From the NCBI GenBank assembly GCA_024763185.1, contig JANTFY010000081.1, positions 1-9,047 of the forward strand: a DNA stretch of 9,047 bases. The letters are read 5' to 3'. The notes under the pieces were generated by a model. That model ran no database searches, was not told the DNA's origin, and saw nothing but the letters and a program-made list of their open reading frames with translations. Positions 1-5,430 of this stretch are shown piece after piece. The first letter of the stretch is position 1; each line of letters opens with the position of its first letter. A program made the position numbers and the translations under genes. Source of the DNA: Gammaproteobacteria bacterium. Lineage in GTDB: Bacteria; Pseudomonadota; Gammaproteobacteria; GCA-001735895.

Positions 1-548
1 ATCAGATTCGCATCGATGCCAATGGCATTAAGTACCACGTTGGCAGCGGGATGGGCTTCGGCTTCTTCTGCTTTGAGTTTACCCATGCGAACCAGTTCTT
101 CAACAAAGCTGTGATCTTCAGTCAGGCGGCTTAAACAATGATCGCGGTAAAGGTAGATGCGGCTGTCACCGGCCCATAAAGTGAAGGCCAGGTTGTTCCA
201 GATATACAGGCAGGTGACCGTGCTGCCGATAGTGGCTTGAGAGCCCAGTTTACTGGCCTTCTCGCGGATTAGTGTATTACTGTGCAACAGGTTTTCTTCC
301 AGTAATAATATGGAAGACTCAAGGGTGGGTTGGGAGCTGAATTTGGCCGCTTGTTCGGTGATGGTCTGGCTGGCAAAATCCCCTGACTCATGGCCGCCCA
401 TGCCGTCGGCAACCACCCACAGGTTTTGTTCGGGTAAGCAGGTGAAGCTATCTTCGTTGCGGGTTCTTACCTTGCCGGTATGAGTCATGCCGGAATAAGA
501 AAATGCAAGTGCAGGCTTGGTGGAAGCCTTATTCTTATAAAGTGACAA
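1..548 (-). CDS. PP2C-type Ser/Thr protein phosphatase (PppA/Stp-like), C-terminus beyond the window edge
   Basis: Metal-dependent phosphatase that removes phosphate from Ser/Thr residues of proteins in the cytoplasm. The reverse-strand frame is open for 182 codons and leaves the window at base 1, so the last third or so is missing. PP2C motifs appear in order: RTRNED (residues 28-33), VVADGMGGH (45-53), TIGSTV near 110, WAGDSRIYLYR near 125, and TEDHS followed by a helix ending in HPAANVVLNAIG. The acidic metal ligands are present in NED, DGMGG and GDSR. The start is taken as TTG at 548-546, with AGGA just upstream and an in-frame stop a few codons further up. The next in-frame ATG, at 488, would cut off the first beta strand that normally precedes the NED motif. 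The closest resemblance I recall is to PppA-like phosphatases, some of which act in type VI secretion, but no secretion gene is in view. It is transcribed divergently from the next gene. Confidence 0.9.
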   Translation of the reverse strand, partial: MSLYKNKASTKPALAFSYSGMTHTGKVRTRNEDSFTCLPEQNLWVVADGMGGHESGDFASQTITEQAAKFSSQPTLESSILLLEENLLHSNTLIREKASKLGSQATIGSTVTCLYIWNNLAFTLWAGDSRIYLYRDHCLSRLTEDHSFVEELVRMGKLKAEEAEAHPAANVVLNAIGIDANL

Positions 549-583
549 GCGGTGTCCTATGTTTTTTTATCTTTCCCTGTCCG

Positions 584-592
584 ATTTTAGCA
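584..592 (-). promoter_or_regulatory. Putative extended -10 promoter for the PP2C gene
   Basis: On the minus strand the sequence reads TGC then TAAAAT, an extended -10 (TGn) plus a hexamer matching TATAAT at five of six positions. No convincing -35 lies upstream, as is common for extended -10 promoters. Initiation near 577 would give a leader of about 29 nt to the TTG start at 548. This is sequence matching only. Confidence 0.4.
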
Positions 593-636
593 TGGAAAAT
601 TGAAAACTGATTAAAAATGTCGTGAGTTTTCAACTC

Positions 637-664
637 CTGCAAATCATGAATTAGTGGCTATACT
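637..664 (+). promoter_or_regulatory. Putative sigma70 promoter of the outer-membrane protein gene
   Basis: CTGCAA (637-642) and TATACT (659-664) are separated by 16 bases. The -10 matches at five of six positions and the -35 at three. A start near 671 would leave a leader of about 26 nt to the ATG at 697. The -10 lies between the two arms of a 9-bp inverted repeat (separate entry), which suggests possible control. Confidence 0.45.
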
Positions 665-687
665 CAAAAAACAAACAATTCATGAAT
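644..687. repeat. Paired TCATGAATT sites flanking a -10 element
   Basis: TCATGAATT at 644-652 and its exact reverse complement AATTCATGA at 677-685 form a 9-bp inverted repeat with a 24-base spacer. The 8-mer TCATGAAT also recurs directly (644-651 and 680-687), and the right copy is itself a palindrome, ATTCATGAAT (678-687). The left copy sits just before the -10 and the right copy just after the presumed start site. This layout fits a repressor operator pair, but the protein is unknown. Confidence 0.35.
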
Positions 688-696
688 GGGGTTATT

Positions 697-1398
697 ATGA
701 AATTTAAGACCATATTGACGGCCATGCTTTTACTGGCCTGTTCTTCAGCTTATGCGATTGATTTTGGGGTAGGCGTCAAGGCCGGAACGGTTGGCGTGGG
801 CGCTGAAATCAGTGTGGCGTTAACACAAACCATTAATGCCCGGGTGGCCATGACGAGTATTGATATTGATGATCTGGATGACACCTTGACTGTAGGTGAT
901 TCCGGCGCAGAAGGAGACATCGATGCTGTCATGAGTTTTGATTTTGGTGCCAATGCGCTGCTACTCGACTGGTATGTATTTGACGGCACCTTTCATGTCA
1001 CCGCGGGTATGATGAAAAATAATGGTAAAATTGATTTTTCAGGCCAGCTTGTGGGTGGAAGTATTTTAATTGATGGCCAGCCAATCGATGCTGGTGATAT
1101 ACAAGGTGATATCGGTGGTTCAATCAGTGCCGGCGAGTCCTACGAACCTTATGTGGGAATTGGCTGGGGCAGAAAAGCTGATGACGACCCCGGTTTGTCA
1201 TTATCAGTGGAAATTGGCGTGGCTTTATTAGACCCATCAGCAGAATTGAGTGCTACTCTGGATCCAGGCAGTACCAATTTTAGCGGTCAGGCACAACTGG
1301 ACGCGACCTTGAGAGATATGGAGAATGATATCAATTCAGAGTTATCCGTATTGGAAGCCTGGCCCATTCTTTCCGTAGGCCTAAATTACGCTTTCTGA
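697..1398 (+). CDS. Secreted outer-membrane beta-barrel-like protein, uncharacterised family
   Basis: Predicted exported protein of 233 residues. The start is set at ATG 697, which has GGGG at 688-691 as a possible ribosome site. The in-frame ATG at 682 would only add five residues before a normal signal peptide. Residues 1-20 have a Lys-bearing start, a hydrophobic core and an AYA|ID cleavage site. A lipobox-like LLAC lies inside the core, but the rest of the protein looks like a barrel, not a lipoprotein. The mature part is acidic, lacks cysteine and alternates polar and non-polar residues as in membrane beta strands. It ends in LSVGLNYAF, with the terminal phenylalanine typical of BAM-inserted outer-membrane proteins. 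The central YVGIGWG and the layout after it resemble a family of proteobacterial outer-membrane proteins with no assigned function that I recall from genomes. It is a single-gene unit with its own promoter and terminator. No substrate or pore role can be stated. Confidence 0.7.
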   Translation: MKFKTILTAMLLLACSSAYAIDFGVGVKAGTVGVGAEISVALTQTINARVAMTSIDIDDLDDTLTVGDSGAEGDIDAVMSFDFGANALLLDWYVFDGTFHVTAGMMKNNGKIDFSGQLVGGSILIDGQPIDAGDIQGDIGGSISAGESYEPYVGIGWGRKADDDPGLSLSVEIGVALLDPSAELSATLDPGSTNFSGQAQLDATLRDMENDINSELSVLEAWPILSVGLNYAF

Positions 1399-1412
1399 TT
1401 TATATAAATAAA

Positions 1413-1421
1413 TGCTAATAT
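1413..1421 (+). promoter_or_regulatory. yggX: Possible extended -10 promoter for yggX, nested at the upstream terminator
   Basis: TGC followed by TAATAT (1416-1421) fits an extended -10. Initiation 6-8 bases downstream would fall inside the left arm of the terminator hairpin at 1423-1449, so yggX transcripts would lack a complete hairpin and escape it. No clear -35 is seen. This is the only promoter-like sequence found between the upstream stop codon and yggX. Confidence 0.3.
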
Positions 1422-1422
1422 G

Positions 1423-1449
1423 GCGGCTGTTTTTACAGCCGCTTTTTTT
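1423..1449 (+). terminator. Intrinsic terminator after the outer-membrane protein gene
   Basis: A perfect 8-bp stem, GCGGCTGT (1423-1430) and ACAGCCGC (1435-1442), has a TTTT loop and is followed at once by seven T (1443-1449). It begins 25 bases after the stop codon of the gene at 697-1398. This is a textbook Rho-independent terminator. Confidence 0.9.
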
Positions 1450-1465
1450 ATGGGTAGAAAGAATT

Positions 1466-1738
1466 ATGTCAAGAATGGTTTCCTGCGTAGTATTGAATCG
1501 TGAAGCACCGGGTTTAACCCGCGTTCCATACCCCGGTGAGTTGGGTCAACGAATCTTTAATTCCGTGTCTGAAGAAGGCTGGAAAAAATGGATTGATTAT
1601 CAGACCATGATCATTAATGAAAATGGTTTATCGACCCTCGACCCGACCAGCCTGCAGTTACTGGAGAAATACATGGTGGGTTTCCTGTTCAAGGAAGGTG
1701 AACTGGCCAGCCAGCCGTTTGCACCTCCCGGTTCATAA
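1466..1738 (+). CDS. yggX: Fe(II)-trafficking / oxidative-damage protection protein YggX
   Basis: Small cytoplasmic protein of 90 residues. In enterobacteria this family protects Fe-S enzymes from oxidative damage and is linked to handling of Fe(II). The length equals the family norm. Recognisable signatures are the MSR start, the conserved Cys7, LNREAPG (10-16), YPGELGQRI, the W-containing helix, TMIINENGLS and the C-terminal helix KYMVGFLF. ATG 1466 is chosen because it aligns with the family N-terminus; an upstream in-frame extension to 1412 would run through the terminator hairpin. A weak AGAAAG precedes the start. Many gammaproteobacteria have this gene next to mutY, but here mutY is absent and the gene stands alone. 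It faces a Fe-S cluster carrier across a shared terminator, so two Fe-S related genes are neighbours though not co-transcribed. Confidence 0.95.
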   Translation: MSRMVSCVVLNREAPGLTRVPYPGELGQRIFNSVSEEGWKKWIDYQTMIINENGLSTLDPTSLQLLEKYMVGFLFKEGELASQPFAPPGS

Positions 1739-1824
1739 CCCCTCTGGGTGGGTGACAGGCTCGCCAGTTGTTTGCCGTTGACTCCGATTTCTCCGGCTGT
1801 GTCGTTAAGGTTAAAATAACCCAA

Positions 1825-1852
1825 AAAAAACCCTGATAAAACAGGGTTTTTT
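1825..1852. terminator. Bidirectional intrinsic terminator between yggX and the Fe-S carrier gene
   Basis: AAAAAACCCTG (1825-1835) pairs perfectly with CAGGGTTTTTT (1842-1852) around a 6-base loop. The right side supplies a T run for plus-strand transcripts, and the A run (1823-1830) becomes a U run for minus-strand ones. It lies between the convergent stop codons at 1738 and 1883, so it can end both genes. The rest of 1739-1882 shows no gene. Confidence 0.85.
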
Positions 1853-1882
1853 AAACGTTATATTTCAGGATATCAATTAAGC

Positions 1883-2314
1883 TCAACCACCGCCGGATGA
1901 ACTACATCCGCCGCAGGTACCGGAACCGCCAGTTTCGGCAAACACGTTATTGAAGACAAACCGTTCACGGCCGACTTCCTGAATATAATCAATCTGGGCG
2001 CCTCGTAAATAGTTCAACGCCACCACATCGACCAGCACCTTGAAGTCATCAAACTGTAAAATCGTGTCGTAATCTGAAACCTCGTCGGTAAAGGTCATGC
2101 CGTATGACATGCCACTGCAACCGCCACCGCCCACATAAATACGGATGCCTTCAACGTCATCTTCACTCTGGCTGATGATTTCGCTGAGTTTGGCCTGGGC
2201 CGAAGCAGTGACTTCAAGATCAGCAGTATTCAGATTTGGGCTGTAGGTGTCAGAGATTTCAGCATCACTGACGGGTTTTTGTTGAGGAGGGGTATAAATT
2301 CCAACGTTTTCCAT
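1883..2314 (-). CDS. A-type Fe-S cluster carrier/insertion protein (ErpA/IscA/HesB family) with altered C-terminal cysteine motif
   Basis: Cytoplasmic carrier that receives Fe-S clusters from a scaffold and hands them to apo-enzymes. The core (residues about 34-128) carries the family signatures IRIYVGGGGCSGMSYG (57-72, Cys66), VLVDVVALNYLRGAQIDY (93-110) and RFVFNN (118-123). Two points differ from the usual protein of about 110 residues. There is a polar N-terminal extension of about 32 residues. The C-terminal ligand pair is Cys134-Gly-Gly-Cys137, then SSS and GGG, where ErpA and IscA normally have Cys-Gly-Cys. The GGGCSGMSYG form is closer to cyanobacterial-type IscA than to E. coli IscA as I recall them. 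The start is supported by AGGTG five bases before the ATG. It is transcribed divergently from nrdR as a single-gene unit. Membership is certain, but whether it is the ErpA orthologue is not, so no symbol is given. Confidence 0.88.
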   Translation of the reverse strand: MENVGIYTPPQQKPVSDAEISDTYSPNLNTADLEVTASAQAKLSEIISQSEDDVEGIRIYVGGGGCSGMSYGMTFTDEVSDYDTILQFDDFKVLVDVVALNYLRGAQIDYIQEVGRERFVFNNVFAETGGSGTCGGCSSSGGG

Positions 2315-2436
2315 AATGGCACCTAAGTATTTGGTTTTAATGAAATAAGTCTATCACATTCGAAGAAAGTGGCGTTTTGCCAAAGTCTCGTGACGAATAT
2401 GTTTCCATTTTATATGATTTAAAAGGATATTTACCC

Positions 2437-2464
2437 TTTAAATCGTAGTGTTAGGCTATATAGT
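2437..2464 (+). promoter_or_regulatory. Putative sigma70 promoter of the nrdR-rib-nusB-thiL-pgpA operon
   Basis: TTTAAA (2437-2442) and TATAGT (2459-2464) are 16 bases apart, with four and five of six consensus matches. Initiation near 2471 would give a leader of about 79 nt before nrdR. The -10 overlaps CTATATAGTGT (2456-2466), whose right half matches the NrdR-box consensus. This is the best promoter candidate in the 2315-2549 interval for the plus strand. Confidence 0.45.
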
Positions 2465-2480
2465 GTCAGTTACAGAATAT

Positions 2481-2513
2481 GCAAGCATCAAACAAGCTCT
2501 GTGGGATGCTTGC
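2481..2513 (+). promoter_or_regulatory. Hairpin in the nrdR operon leader
   Basis: GCAAGCATC (2481-2489) and GATGCTTGC (2505-2513) are perfect reverse complements around a 15-base loop. No T run follows, so this is not a standard intrinsic terminator. It does not show the conserved FMN riboswitch core. It ends 36 bases before the nrdR start, which lacks an evident Shine-Dalgarno site. It could be an RNA stability or regulatory element, or an operator if the promoter lies elsewhere. Confidence 0.4.
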
Positions 2514-2549
2514 CATCAAATTTTCATCATCCATGCTTAAAACATCTCT

Positions 2550-3056
2550 ATGAAATGTCCATTTTGTGGAACGCCTGACACCCGTGTTGTCGATTCCCGT
2601 TTAGCCAATGAATCCACCCAGGTCCGTCGCCGTCGCGAATGCGTGTCCTGTGAGGCCCGATTTACCACCTACGAAGCGCCAATGTTGAATATGCCCATGG
2701 TGATTAAAAACGATGGCAGTCGCGATGCATTTGACGAACAAAGGGTTCGTAGCGGCATGGCCAGGGCTTTGGAAAAACGGCCGGTTTCCGCCGAGCAGAT
2801 TGAAGATGCGATGAGTCATATAAAACGTCAATTGGCGGTGCTGGACGCACGCGAAATTGCGTCTCGTCAAATTGGTGATATGGTCATGCGCGAACTGCAA
2901 AGTCTCGATCACGTGGCCTATATTCGATTTGCGTCCGTGTATTTAAGCTTTGAAGACATCGCCTCTTTTGAGGAGGTGATCAAACGTCTGGAAGCCGAAC
3001 CGACACCCGAAATGCAACGCAGGCAGGTTCCCCTGATTGAAGATCAGGACGAGTAG
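2550..3056 (+). CDS. nrdR: Transcriptional repressor NrdR of ribonucleotide reductase genes
   Basis: Nucleotide-sensing repressor of 168 residues that binds NrdR boxes upstream of nrd operons and adjusts dNTP supply. The N-terminal zinc ribbon has Cys3/Cys6 (KCPFC) and Cys31/Cys34 (ECVSC) with the basic VRRRR stretch between (25-29). An ATP-cone domain fills roughly residues 49-139, including RSGMARALEKRPVS and the closing VAYIRFASVY. A charged tail of about 20 residues extends past the usual E. coli end. The MKCPFC start fixes the initiation codon even though no good Shine-Dalgarno is seen. It is the first gene of the operon, directly before ribD (3-base gap to the ATG), the common gammaproteobacterial order. 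The glyA gene that often precedes nrdR is absent. A partial NrdR-like half-site overlaps the operon -10, so autoregulation is possible but unproven. Confidence 0.97.
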   Translation: MKCPFCGTPDTRVVDSRLANESTQVRRRRECVSCEARFTTYEAPMLNMPMVIKNDGSRDAFDEQRVRSGMARALEKRPVSAEQIEDAMSHIKRQLAVLDAREIASRQIGDMVMRELQSLDHVAYIRFASVYLSFEDIASFEEVIKRLEAEPTPEMQRRQVPLIEDQDE

Positions 3057-3059
3057 TTG

Positions 3060-4175
3060 ATGGGCCTGGTAAAAACTCATGAGTTCTGGATGGCCCGGGC
3101 ACTGCAACTGGCGCGCAGGGGTTTGTATTCCACCCACCCAAACCCAAGAGTCGGTTGCATTATCGTTCGCGATGGAGAGCAAGTCGCCTCCGGTTATCAC
3201 GAGTACCCCGGTGGCCCGCATGCCGAAATCAATGCGCTCAATCAGCTGTCAGGCTCAGCGCAAAACTGCACCGTGTACGTGACCCTCGAACCCTGTTCGC
3301 ATACCGGTAAAACACCGCCCTGTGTCGATGCCCTGATCAAGGCCAGCCCGCAAACCGTGGTAATCGCCATGCAGGACCCCAACCCGCTGGTTTCCGGCCG
3401 GGGTATGAAAAAATTGCAACAGGCGGGCATCGAGGTCATCAGTGATGTGCTCAAAATCCAGGCGATGGCAATAAATGCCGGTTTTGTGAATCGCATGGTG
3501 CAAAACAGGCCCCTGGTTCGACTCAAGATGGCCATGTCTGTGGATGGCCGAACGGCATTGGCCAACGGTCTCAGCCAGTGGATTACCTCGGAAGCGGCAC
3601 GCCAGGATGTGCAGTTTTTAAGGGCGCGCAGTTCAGCCATATTAAGTACGGCAAAAACCGTGATCGCGGATGAGGCCTCGCTTAATGTCAGGCTGGAAGC
3701 AAAACAACTCGGTCAACAGGTACCAGTCAGGCAACCCGTACGCGTCATTATTGATAGCCATTTGATACTGACGGGTGAGGAAAAACTGTTTTCCATCGAA
3801 GGTGATATCTGGGTTTTCACCTGCAGCCAGGATAAGGCGGCACTGGCTCGTTTCACGCGGCCGAATACCCAGATTTTTCAACTGCAGGCCGATGCAGACG
3901 GGCATGTGGATTTGCACGCATTGATGCAAAAACTGGCCGCGATGGAAATCAACGAAGTGCACAGCGAATGCGGGGCCGGGCTGGCGGGCGCCCTGATCCA
4001 GAACAGGTTGGTCGATGAGCTGGTCATTTACATGGCGCCCAGTTTGCTGGGAAATCACGCAAAAGGACTGTTCGATCTGGGTGAAATCAGTATCATGTCC
4101 GACCAGATCAAACTCGATATCAGTGATGTTCGTTGCGTAGGCAATGACATTAAAATAACCGCCACACCCAATTAA
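3060..4175 (+). CDS. ribD: Bifunctional pyrimidine deaminase/reductase RibD of riboflavin synthesis
   Basis: Catalyses two consecutive cytosolic steps: deamination of the diaminopyrimidine made from GTP, then NADPH-dependent reduction of its ribosyl side chain to the ribityl form. The protein has 371 residues, as usual. The N-terminal deaminase domain (1-145) has the zinc site HAE (54-56) and PCSHTGKTPPC (78-88, ligands Cys79 and Cys88). The reductase domain (about 150-371) shows LKMAMSVDGRTA (155-166), SQWITS (172-177) and ECGAGLAGALIQ near the C-terminus. ATG 3060 is preferred to the adjacent TTG 3057; an AGGA lies ten bases upstream. One oddity is TVIADEASL (200-208), where homologues usually have a DDP. 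Translation is likely coupled to nrdR upstream and to the next gene, whose ATG comes two bases after the stop. Confidence 0.96.
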   Translation: MGLVKTHEFWMARALQLARRGLYSTHPNPRVGCIIVRDGEQVASGYHEYPGGPHAEINALNQLSGSAQNCTVYVTLEPCSHTGKTPPCVDALIKASPQTVVIAMQDPNPLVSGRGMKKLQQAGIEVISDVLKIQAMAINAGFVNRMVQNRPLVRLKMAMSVDGRTALANGLSQWITSEAARQDVQFLRARSSAILSTAKTVIADEASLNVRLEAKQLGQQVPVRQPVRVIIDSHLILTGEEKLFSIEGDIWVFTCSQDKAALARFTRPNTQIFQLQADADGHVDLHALMQKLAAMEINEVHSECGAGLAGALIQNRLVDELVIYMAPSLLGNHAKGLFDLGEISIMSDQIKLDISDVRCVGNDIKITATPN

Positions 4176-4177
4176 TC

Positions 4178-4750
4178 ATGTCTACCGTCGTCGTCGTAAA
4201 AAAGAATGAAACAGCCTGTATAGCCGCTGACAGCCTGACCAGTTTTGGTGATACCAAGCAGTCAGCCGAGTTCGTCACTCATTCGGATAAAATTATCCAG
4301 TCGGGTGATTTTTATATGGGTATCGTCGGCAGTGCGGCACATCAACTGGTGATGCGGTCTTTGCTGAAAAATCATTCGGACAAGATACATTTTACTGATC
4401 AGATGGCCATCTTCGAAAGCCTGAAAAATATTCACCCGATTCTAAAAGAGGAGTATTACCTCAACAGTAAGGATGAAGACGAGGATGCCTACGAATCATC
4501 GCGGGTTGACGCCCTGTTGATGACCCCGCAGGGCATTTATGGCATTTATTCGTTAAGAGAGGTGGATGAATATACGCGCTTCTGGGCCGTGGGTTCTGGC
4601 GCTGAATATGCGCTCGGTGCCATGCATACGGTTTATGATCAACTCAATAGTGCCGAACAGATAGCGGCTGCGGGCATTGAAGCCGGTGCCAGGTTTGATA
4701 ATGCCTCCGCGCTGCCGATGAGCAGTTATACCCTAACCGTTAAAAGTTAA
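4178..4750 (+). CDS. Proteasome/HslV-fold Ntn hydrolase (BPH-like), with N-terminal serine, inside the riboflavin operon
   Basis: Predicted self-compartmentalising peptidase subunit of 190 residues. The start matches HslV in spacing: a beta strand STVVVVKKN, then CIAADS with Asp18, and TSFGDT. The mature chain after Met removal would begin with Ser, where HslV has Thr1. Asp18 aligns with HslV Asp17 when numbered without Met. Lys38 (HSDKI) probably fills the catalytic lysine role with about four inserted residues. Ser140 in VGSGAEYALGAM aligns with the conserved GSG serine. An acidic insert (about 98-107, KDEDEDAYES) and HPILKEEYYLN are unlike HslV and resemble the BPH proteasome homologues known from betaproteobacteria, as I recall them. 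No hslU or other AAA+ gene is nearby. It begins two bases after ribD and sits 25 bases before ribE, so it is co-transcribed. The fold is fairly certain; activity, partner and substrates are unknown. Confidence 0.8.
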   Translation: MSTVVVVKKNETACIAADSLTSFGDTKQSAEFVTHSDKIIQSGDFYMGIVGSAAHQLVMRSLLKNHSDKIHFTDQMAIFESLKNIHPILKEEYYLNSKDEDEDAYESSRVDALLMTPQGIYGIYSLREVDEYTRFWAVGSGAEYALGAMHTVYDQLNSAEQIAAAGIEAGARFDNASALPMSSYTLTVKS

Positions 4751-4775
4751 ACTAAGAGTAAGAGCCAGACTTCAT

Positions 4776-5429
4776 ATGTTTACAGGAATCATCCAGGCCA
4801 TTGGCCATGTCCAGAATTTGCAACAAAAAGGGGGCGATGTACGCCTGACACTCGATACCGGCGATCTGCAACTGAGTGATTCCGATCTCGGTGACAGCAT
4901 TGCGGTCAATGGTGTCTGCCTGACAGCCGTGGAATATACCGATAACGGATTTGTGGCCGATGTGTCTGCAGAAACCCTGTCCAAAACCAGCCTCGGTTTC
5001 CTCAAACAGGGTTCCGCCGTCAACCTGGAAAAGGCGCTGACGTTGAACACCGCTCTCGGCGGTCATATTGTCAGTGGGCATGTGGATGGCCTGGCTAAGC
5101 TCATCAGTGAGCGCAATGACGGTCGTTCCATTCGCTATGAATTTAGCGTGCCGCAGGAACTGGCGCATTACATTGCTGAAAAGGGTTCCGTAACCATTGA
5201 TGGCACCAGCCTGACGGTTAACGAGGTAGAGGGCAATCGTTTTGGTGTGAATATCGTACCGCATACGCGAGATAACACGATATTCAAATATTATGAAATC
5301 AATACACAGGTCAACCTGGAAGTTGATATAATCGCGCGTTACCTTGAACGCCTGCTGACCGGACAACAATCCGCCAATGGCGAAAATAATCTGTTAAAGA
5401 CCTTAACTGAGTCGGGATTCATTAAGTAG
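4776..5429 (+). CDS. ribE: Riboflavin synthase (alpha subunit)
   Basis: Last step of riboflavin synthesis: dismutation of two 6,7-dimethyl-8-ribityllumazine molecules into riboflavin and the pyrimidine that returns to RibH. The gene is called ribC in E. coli. The 217 residues form two homologous barrel halves. The first half has MFTGII (1-6), VNGVCLT (44-50) and the SGHVDG end (100-105). The second has IDGTSLTVNEV (141-151), NIVPHTRDNT (159-168) and LEVDIIARYLERL (181-193). The C-terminal tail after residue 195 is the trimer-forming region. The ATG at 4776 is fixed by the invariant MFTGII, with a weak purine-rich stretch upstream. The 25-base gap separates it from the proteasome-like gene, and ribB follows after one base, so the two are likely translationally coupled. 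Confidence 0.97.
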   Translation: MFTGIIQAIGHVQNLQQKGGDVRLTLDTGDLQLSDSDLGDSIAVNGVCLTAVEYTDNGFVADVSAETLSKTSLGFLKQGSAVNLEKALTLNTALGGHIVSGHVDGLAKLISERNDGRSIRYEFSVPQELAHYIAEKGSVTIDGTSLTVNEVEGNRFGVNIVPHTRDNTIFKYYEINTQVNLEVDIIARYLERLLTGQQSANGENNLLKTLTESGFIK

Positions 5430-5430
5430 T

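Noticed and set aside
750..989. Minus-strand open frame opposite the outer-membrane protein gene
   Set aside because: Low-complexity Ser/Pro-rich translation, lies entirely within a well-supported plus-strand gene, no ribosome site or family resemblance.
1412..1465. N-terminal extension of YggX
   Set aside because: It would translate through the intrinsic terminator hairpin; family alignment starts at the Met at 1466.
1600..1824. Minus-strand frame between the two convergent genes
   Set aside because: Overlaps yggX antisense, no ribosome site, no family resemblance.
2369..2388. TGGC-N5-GCCA inverted repeat upstream of the Fe-S carrier as an operator
   Set aside because: Only four bases per arm; such short palindromes are expected by chance, and no promoter could be aligned with it convincingly.
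2467..2549. FMN riboswitch in the operon leader
   Set aside because: The leader is too short and none of the conserved core segments is visible; only a simple hairpin is present.
4752..5369. Long minus-strand open frame (205 codons) opposite ribE
   Set aside because: It is the antisense of an unmistakable riboflavin synthase gene; the translation has no domain and no promoter or ribosome site is evident.
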